A DNA stretch of 64,000 bases from Acidiferrimicrobium sp. IK (lineage in GTDB: Bacteria; Actinomycetota; Acidimicrobiia; Acidimicrobiales; Palsa-688). The first letter of the stretch is position 1, and every line of letters starts with the position of its first letter. This document shows positions 59,737 through 64,000 of the stretch, piece by piece. The stretch lies in the NCBI RefSeq assembly GCF_025499425.1, contig NZ_JAIMCB010000004.1, positions 62,001 to 126,000 of the forward strand, written 5' to 3'. The position numbers and the translations under genes are program-made. The notes under the pieces were generated by a model. The model saw only the letters and a list, made by a program, of their open reading frames with translations, was not told where the DNA came from and did no database searches.

Positions 59737-59812
59737 GGCCCCATCGTCTAGTGGCCTAGGACATCACCCTCTCAAGGTGGGAACACGGGTTCGAATCCCG
59801 TTGGGGCTACCA
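59737..59812 (+). tRNA. tRNA-Glu (anticodon CTC)
   Basis: A 76-nt cloverleaf: acceptor GGCCCCA/TGGGGCT (first pair G-T), U8, anticodon loop centred on CTC in CCTCTCAAGG, T-arm CGGGTTCGAATCCCG and discriminator A with CCA encoded (59810-59812). Confidence 0.95.
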
Positions 59813-59853
59813 GGAACACCGCAGATCAGAGGCCGTATCGCCAGCGGTGCCAT

Positions 59854-59880
59854 GTGGGTTCGGTTCCCATCGCCTCCACC
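59854..59880 (+). other. tmRNA- or tRNA-like 3' end fragment
   Basis: GTGGG-TTCGGTT-CCCAT forms a T-arm, followed by CGCCTCC, an A discriminator and CC. No 5' acceptor or anticodon half is present upstream. CGCCTCCACC resembles the 3' end of bacterial tmRNA, a common target of integrases, so this may be an attachment-site scar. Confidence 0.4.
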
Positions 59881-59937
59881 TGATGCGCCTTGATCGCACC
59901 CTTGTCCCGGGGCTGTCGCGGTTGTTTCGGCTGCGTG

Positions 59938-60160
59938 TCAGGCGTACGTGTGGGCGATGAGTCGGCGGAGGAGGAGGAGCCCGGTGCGGGCGCCCCATAT
60001 GAAGCGTCCGGCGAGGGGGATTGCGTTCGTAGTCGATTTGTAGTCGACAGTTGTTCACGAGCCAGGACCAGGCTCGTTGGGCGATCCACCGTTTGGGGAG
60101 CACCTAGAACCGGCCGGGTGGATCTTGCTGTTGACTTCGGCGACCCCGAAGCACCTGCTC
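59938..60160 (-). pseudogene. IS5-family transposase remnant
   Basis: Only the C-terminal part can be read. QQDPPGRF, then an in-frame stop (60104-60106), then VLPKRWIAQRAWSWLVNNCR and LQIDYERNP match the end of IS5-type DDE transposases. The frame then shifts to PLAGRFIWGARTGLLLLRRL and IAHTYA before a TGA at 59938-59940. One internal stop and one frameshift mean the gene is dead. Boundary on the right is approximate. Confidence 0.65.
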
Positions 60161-60315
60161 TTCGAGGATTCAATCCCCAGGCTCGCCCGTGTCTATTGGG
60201 TCAGACGGTCGAGCGGGGGCAAGGACCACCTCGGTGGCGTGGCGAGTTATTAGATTGCGGGGACGTCTCGTAACCAGCGTGCAGGTTTCGGTCCACCAGG
60301 AAGGAAACGTTGGCG
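60161..60315. other. gap before the lipoprotein gene
   Basis: Short region between the transposase remnant and the lipoprotein gene, with the ribosome-binding site at its right end; no clear promoter box is seen. Confidence 0.3.
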
Positions 60316-60951
60316 ATGAAGCAATGGTTGGGGATCGCCACCGGGCTGGCATGCGCGGCGATGGCGCTGACGGCATGCGGTGGCGGTGGCGGACATCCCA
60401 AGGCGGGACGCCAGCAAACACCCACCACGACCGGGACCGCGGCTGGCCGCCAGGTCAGCCTGGCGCTGATGGACGGCGAGACGGTACAGGCCAGCCTTCC
60501 CGACCGGCCGCTGGGCACCACCGGAACCATCGCGTCTGGGGTGAACCTGGAGGCGTGGCAAGCGCAGCGCAGCGGGTCGGCGGTCACCGTCGTGTTCGCC
60601 CTTAACAACACGACCGACCACGCGGTCTCCGTTTCGGACGAGACCAGTCTCGGCGACGGCTTGGACCTCAACTCCGCCAATCCCAACGCACCTATCTCAG
60701 CCCGGGTCAATAACGTCGTCGACAACGTAGGGCTCCTCGACACATCGAGCCTCAAGAACTACGAAACCTTCTGCAACACCAGCGCGTCCGGAACGCTCAC
60801 CGACTGCTTGGGCAGCGCCGACAATGTGTCGCTGAGCGCCGGCGGCCGCCAGTTTTTCGCCGCGGTCGTGGCCGCTCCTCCCTCGTCCACCAAGAGCGCC
60901 ACCCTGGTGACGGGGGATGGGTCGATCCCCAACGTCCCCATTAGCGGATGA
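60316..60951 (+). CDS. lipoprotein, unknown function
   Basis: The 211-residue protein begins with a lipoprotein signal peptide: MKQWLGIATGLACAAMALTAC, with the LTAC lipobox and lipidated Cys near residue 21, then a Gly run. The mature part has alternating polar segments, and two Cys in YETFCNTSASGTLTDCLGSA may form a disulfide. It is exported and anchored on the outer face of the membrane. ATG at 60316 follows AGGAAGGAAAC. Its TGA overlaps the ATG of the OmpA-domain gene, so the two are coupled. Confidence 0.8.
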   Translation: MKQWLGIATGLACAAMALTACGGGGGHPKAGRQQTPTTTGTAAGRQVSLALMDGETVQASLPDRPLGTTGTIASGVNLEAWQAQRSGSAVTVVFALNNTTDHAVSVSDETSLGDGLDLNSANPNAPISARVNNVVDNVGLLDTSSLKNYETFCNTSASGTLTDCLGSADNVSLSAGGRQFFAAVVAAPPSSTKSATLVTGDGSIPNVPISG

Positions 60952-61541
60952 ATGTGGAGCACGGGCGTGGGCGGCTCCTCGGGGCGGCCCTGGTGCTGGC
61001 GGTGACCGTGTTCGCGGGGGCCGCGGCCCTCCCGCAAACGGGCCTGAGCCGGCCGCCGGGGGTCGTCGGCTATCAGCCCCGAATCGTCACCTACCAGCCC
61101 CGAATCGTCACCTACCAGCCCCGAATCGTGGCCTACCAGCCCCGGATCGTGGACGAAACGCCGAAGACGAGCGCGCCGCACACGGTCACGGTGTTCAGCG
61201 ACGTCCTGTTCGCCTTCGACTCCGCGGCGCTCAGTCCCCAAGCCGAGGCTCTCCTCACCCAGGTCGTCACTGCCGTGCAGGCCGCCCCCGCCGGTCAGGT
61301 GGTGGTCACCGGCTACACCGACTCCATCGGCGATCCCAGCTACAACCAGCAGCTGTCTCAGAAGCGGGCCGCCGCGGTCGAGCAGTTCCTCGCTCAGCAA
61401 GTCAGCCGGCCGGATCTCTCCTACGACGTGGTCGGGATGGGCGAGGCCGACCCGGTGGCGCCCAACACCAACCCCGACGGCAGCGACAACCCGACGGGCC
61501 GGGCCCAGAACCGGCGGGTGACGGTAACGGTCCCCGCATAG
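60948..61541 (+). CDS. OmpA-domain protein with heptapeptide repeats
   Basis: The 197-residue protein has a signal peptide or membrane anchor (GRLLGAALVLAVTVFAGAAA), four tandem repeats of YQPRIVT type (residues about 42-69), then an OmpA-like peptidoglycan-binding domain: FSDVLFAFDSAALSPQAEAL, VVTGYTDSIGDPSYNQQLSQ, KRAAAVEQFL and RAQNRRVTVTV. The D/R pair that binds diaminopimelate is present (TDSIGD...NRR). In a single-membrane actinobacterium it would tether to the cell wall. The ATG overlaps the lipoprotein stop by 4 nt. Confidence 0.85.
   Translation: MNVEHGRGRLLGAALVLAVTVFAGAAALPQTGLSRPPGVVGYQPRIVTYQPRIVTYQPRIVAYQPRIVDETPKTSAPHTVTVFSDVLFAFDSAALSPQAEALLTQVVTAVQAAPAGQVVVTGYTDSIGDPSYNQQLSQKRAAAVEQFLAQQVSRPDLSYDVVGMGEADPVAPNTNPDGSDNPTGRAQNRRVTVTVPA
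61071..61154 (+). repeat. four tandem 21-bp repeats
   Basis: Units TATCAGCCCCGAATCGTCAC etc. at 61071, 61092, 61113 and 61134, nearly identical at DNA level with a few third-base changes; they encode YQPRIV plus T, T, A or D. Recent expansion is likely. Confidence 0.9.
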
Positions 61542-61670
61542 CAGCGGGGTGTATCAGCTTTGGCGCCCGCCGGCACGAACTGGTTGACGGCGCCAGCCGG
61601 CTCGGCGAGGAGCGCGAAGCGCACTCATGGGCGTACTGCGGCTCGCGGACGCGAACGTCCTCACCGGCTC

Positions 61671-62301
61671 TCAGGCCGGCAACGGCCAGCCCCGGGAGCG
61701 AGCTCGCTGGCGGAGCGCGTGCCGGGCCTCGCGTGCGCCGTAGTACACGAGCACGTAGGCGGCGGCGGGGTCCGCCCACCACCAGCCGGCCGCGGCGTTG
61801 AGGACCAGCCCAGTGAGCACCGCGACGGCCAGGACTGCGTCCGAGCGCGGTGACCTTGCCCTCGGTCTGCAGCAACGAGTTGCCCAGCGCCCGGCCGGTC
61901 GCGGCCTTGCCCCGGGCCAGCGCCGACATGGCGACCGCGGTGAGGCCGCTCCACCCGATCCCCAGGTAGCTGACCCCGGGGTGATCGCCCGCGGCGAGCA
62001 GCAGCGAGCTCTGGACAGCCAGGTACAGCGCGAGAGCGAGGAACGCCGATCATCCTGAGGGTCCGGCGCTGGCGGGCGCGGTGGGCGTCGGCGAGCTCCC
62101 ACAACACGACGGTGGAAGCGCCGATCTCGATCAGGCTGTCGATCCCGAAGCCCCGAGCGCAATGGAGCCGGCCCGGACGGCAGCGACGGCAACGACGACG
62201 ACCCCAACGACGTTCCAGCCGAGAGTGGCGTACTCGAGGCGGCGGCCTCGTCGGAGCAGCCCGGTGGCGGGCTGGACACGGTCGGGGGTCATCGCCGCCA
62301 T
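61671..62301 (-). pseudogene. cation diffusion facilitator-like gene with three frameshifts
   Basis: Read across frames, a CDF-type metal exporter appears: MTPDRVQPATGLLRRGRRLE with ATLGWNVVGVVVVAVAAVRA, then FGIDSLIEIGASTVVLWELA, ALALYLAVQSSLLLAAGDHP, MSALARGKAATGRALGNSLL and GLVLNAAAGWWWADPAAAYV. Frames change three times (near 62160, 62050 and 61830) by single-base indels. Each is in or near a G/C run, so sequencing error is possible, but the rest of the window has few such errors. As it stands the gene is broken. Confidence 0.65.
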
Positions 62302-62368
62302 CTTTGTCCGGGCGGGTCCTCTGCGGCCCACCGGCACGCGACGAGGGGCCGCTGCCGGCCGCCGGTGC

Positions 62369-62659
62369 TCAGGGCAGAGAGCTGGGCGGCCAGCCCGGCA
62401 GCACGCTCACCACGCGGCGCTGCCCGATCTCCGGCAGCCGCCGAGCAGCGCGATCGGCGTCGGTCCCGTGTCCGATGCCTGCGGCGCGCAAGAGCGCAAG
62501 CTCGGCAACATCCGGTGCCGCCCAGTGCAACTCGACGGACCACTCAGCTGCGGCCTGGTCGCTCACCGCGGCGCAGCCCTCGCGGTCTGAGCCGCCCTTC
62601 CTCGTTCCGCCGTTGGTGGCCCCGCCGTCGGTGGCCTCGCCGCGCCCGTCCATCGCCAT
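62369..62659 (-). CDS. small hypothetical protein, 96 residues
   Basis: Not recognised. A Gly/Asp-rich N-terminus ([18 protein letters not shown]) is followed by a helical stretch [20 protein letters not shown] with [20 protein letters not shown]. Codons are G/C-ending in this frame. It lies upstream of the broken cation-efflux gene on the same strand. Could be spurious. Confidence 0.35.
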   Translation of the reverse strand: MAMDGRGEATDGGATNGGTRKGGSDREGCAAVSDQAAAEWSVELHWAAPDVAELALLRAAGIGHGTDADRAARRLPEIGQRRVVSVLPGWPPSSLP

Positions 62660-62803
62660 GTCGCCGGTCCTGCCTTTCGGGTCGTCGGTGCCCCAACCCT
62701 TCGGCCGCCGGGCGCGGGACCTGAGGTCGCGAGTACGAGGCGACTGAGGTCGCCCGACGTTGGGCACCGGACGTTGGGCAGTGGAGGTCAGGCCAGGTGG
62801 CCG

Positions 62804-63304
62804 TCAGGCCGGGTGGGCGCTGCGCCGACCCAGGGCGATCTCGAGGCCGTCCTCCGCCAGGGCATCGACAACCGCCCCCGCGATGGCCGCCAACTGCCCG
62901 ACCTGGTCACGGTCCAGGCGGTCGAACACCAGCCGCCGGACCAGCGCGACGTGACCGGGAGCGGCCCGCTCCACCAGCGCCACGCCGGCCTCGGTCAGGG
63001 TGGCGTGCACGGCGCGGCGGCTCTGCGGGCAGGGGGAGCGGCTGATCAGCCCGAGCCCCTCCAGCCTGGCCGCCGCATGCGACAGGCGACTTTGCGAGCT
63101 GTTGGTCGCCAACGCCAGCTGGTGCATGTGAAGCGTCCGGTCCTGGGCCTCGGAGAGCTGGGCCAGGATGCCGTAGGCCGCATGGGACAGGCCCGAGTCG
63201 TGCTGCAGCTGCCGGTCGAGGGCTACATCGAGCAGGGTCGTGGCCGCCAGCAGCGACGTCCACGCCTGCTGCTCGTCGTCGTCGAGCCACCGCGGTTCGG
63301 CCAT
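62804..63304 (-). CDS. MarR family transcriptional regulator
   Basis: The 166-residue protein has a MarR winged helix: [40 protein letters not shown] and the wing [20 protein letters not shown]. The SPCPQSRR wing has one Cys, possibly for redox sensing. The ATG at 63304 lies 7 nt after a TACAGT box, so it looks leaderless; the upstream GTG at 63313 overlaps the box. A palindromic operator lies at 63337-63346. It may repress itself and an unseen gene; hrpA is divergent. Confidence 0.88.
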   Translation of the reverse strand: MAEPRWLDDDEQQAWTSLLAATTLLDVALDRQLQHDSGLSHAAYGILAQLSEAQDRTLHMHQLALATNSSQSRLSHAAARLEGLGLISRSPCPQSRRAVHATLTEAGVALVERAAPGHVALVRRLVFDRLDRDQVGQLAAIAGAVVDALAEDGLEIALGRRSAHPA

Positions 63305-63311
63305 CCACGGC

Positions 63312-63317
63312 ACTGTA
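63312..63317 (-). promoter_or_regulatory. -10 box of the MarR gene (leaderless)
   Basis: On the minus strand TACAGT, 7 nt before the ATG. Confidence 0.5.
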
Positions 63318-63336
63318 ACCCCCGCACCCGATTAGT

Positions 63337-63346
63337 TGAAGCTTCA
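63337..63346. promoter_or_regulatory. palindromic MarR operator
   Basis: TGAAGCTTCA, a perfect 10-bp palindrome, with flanks TAGT/TGGC. MarR-type repressors often bind sites of this kind (family knowledge); it lies 20 bp upstream of the -10 box. Confidence 0.5.
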
Positions 63347-63406
63347 TGGCTGTCAGGTTTTGCGGGCGCGCGAGTCACGCCCCTCCGGGGATACTGGACG
63401 CCGCCT

Positions 63407-64000
63407 GTGAACGTGACCGCAGACCACCTCCGTGTCCGCCTTGGCGGCCTGACCGACCGCGACCGGCACCGCCTGGCGCGCCGGCTGGCGCGCGCCCGCA
63501 ACGCCGGCGACCTCGAATCCGTGGAGGCCGCGGTGGCCGCCGCCGAGGCCAGGATGGCCGCCCGCGTCGCCGCGGTGCCCGACGTCACCTACCCGGAGGA
63601 CCTCCCGGTGAGCGGCCGGCGCGACGACATCCTCGCCGCGCTGCGGGACCATCAGGTCGTGGTCGTCGCCGGCGAGACCGGATCGGGCAAGACGACGCAG
63701 CTGCCGAAGATGTGCCTCGAGCTCGGCCGCGGGGTGAGAGGAATGATCGGACACACCCAGCCGCGACGCATCGCGGCCCGCACCGTCGCGGAGCGGCTGG
63801 CCGACGAGCTCGACGTCACCCTCGGCGGACCTGTCGGGTATGCGGTCCGCTTCGACGACCGGGTCGCGGACGCGACCCTGATCAAGGTCATGACCGACGG
63901 CATCCTCCTGGCCGAAATCCAGCGGGACCGGCTGCTGCTCGCCTACGACACGATCATCGTCGACGAGGCCCACGAGCGCTCCCTCAACATCGATTTCCTT
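63407..64000 (+). CDS. hrpA: ATP-dependent RNA helicase HrpA (partial, N-terminal)
   Basis: Start of a DEAH-box helicase gene; 198 codons are present and the frame runs off the right edge. After an N-terminal HrpA extension ([20 protein letters not shown]), Walker [13 protein letters not shown] lies at residues 89-100, then [16 protein letters not shown] and [12 protein letters not shown], and the DEAH box [13 protein letters not shown] at 186-198. HrpA-type helicases rescue or unwind RNA on ribosomes (family knowledge). GTG at 63407 was chosen; a second GTG at 63413 is possible. Confidence 0.9.
   Translation, partial: MNVTADHLRVRLGGLTDRDRHRLARRLARARNAGDLESVEAAVAAAEARMAARVAAVPDVTYPEDLPVSGRRDDILAALRDHQVVVVAGETGSGKTTQLPKMCLELGRGVRGMIGHTQPRRIAARTVAERLADELDVTLGGPVGYAVRFDDRVADATLIKVMTDGILLAEIQRDRLLLAYDTIIVDEAHERSLNIDFL

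Noticed and set aside
59890..60273. Plus-strand 127-codon frame near tRNA-Glu
   Set aside because: It runs across the IS5 transposase remnant on the opposite strand and has no family motif.

Overview
The window is about 64 kb of very GC-rich DNA with strongly G/C-ending codons, frequent GTG/TTG starts and dense operons with ATGA/GTGA overlaps. Together with the gene families (CimA, PduO, EncFtn/encapsulin, CysNC, F420-type reductase, DUF2630, DUF2889, DrrAB-like ABC genes) this suggests an actinobacterium, probably an Acidimicrobiia-like soil or freshwater lineage (inference). Many starts lie 6-8 nt downstream of a TANNNT -10 box with no Shine-Dalgarno sequence, which points to leaderless transcription.

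Layout, 1-12 kb: the 5' end of metH, a YihY/BrkB membrane protein, a TauE/SafE exporter, an ABC-F ATPase, cobalamin adenosyltransferase, leucyl aminopeptidase, a DrrAB-type ABC exporter facing an unusual MarR fusion regulator, a small basic protein, a GH15-like protein and greA. 12-16 kb: an isoleucine-type operon leuB-ilvE-cimA preceded by a leader peptide and a perfect intrinsic terminator, which is a clear transcription attenuator. 16-24 kb: cysD-cysNC sulfate activation, an acyl-CoA synthetase, fabD and an acyl-CoA dehydrogenase.

24-35 kb is accessory. It holds a decayed gene, a ClpX-zinc-finger/DinB fusion, a PadR regulator with its membrane partner, and a two-operon acyl-CoA catabolic cluster (metallophosphoesterase, thiolase-like, DUF35 and amidohydrolase; then DUF2889 and a fused double CaiB CoA-transferase). 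The two operons share a promoter-proximal motif. 34-46 kb: cysQ, alkB, glpK and glpD after a hairpin-rich leader, an acetolactate-synthase/HAD/GH65 operon, DUF2630, and an encapsulin nanocompartment with its ferritin-like cargo.

46-59 kb: a primary-like sigma factor, gltX, a DUF218 protein, tRNA-Gln, an F420:NADPH-oxidoreductase-like protein, a zinc alcohol/formaldehyde dehydrogenase, a SigB/F-type sigma factor, two ubiquitin-like-domain proteins resembling type VII secretion accessories, and a uronate catabolism pair (uxaC, uxuB-like) facing a LarA-like racemase across overlapping divergent promoters. 59.7-62.7 kb is a scarred region: tRNA-Glu, a tmRNA-like 3' tail, a dead IS5 transposase, a lipoprotein/OmpA pair with heptapeptide repeats and a frameshifted cation-efflux gene. 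The window ends with a MarR regulator and the start of hrpA.
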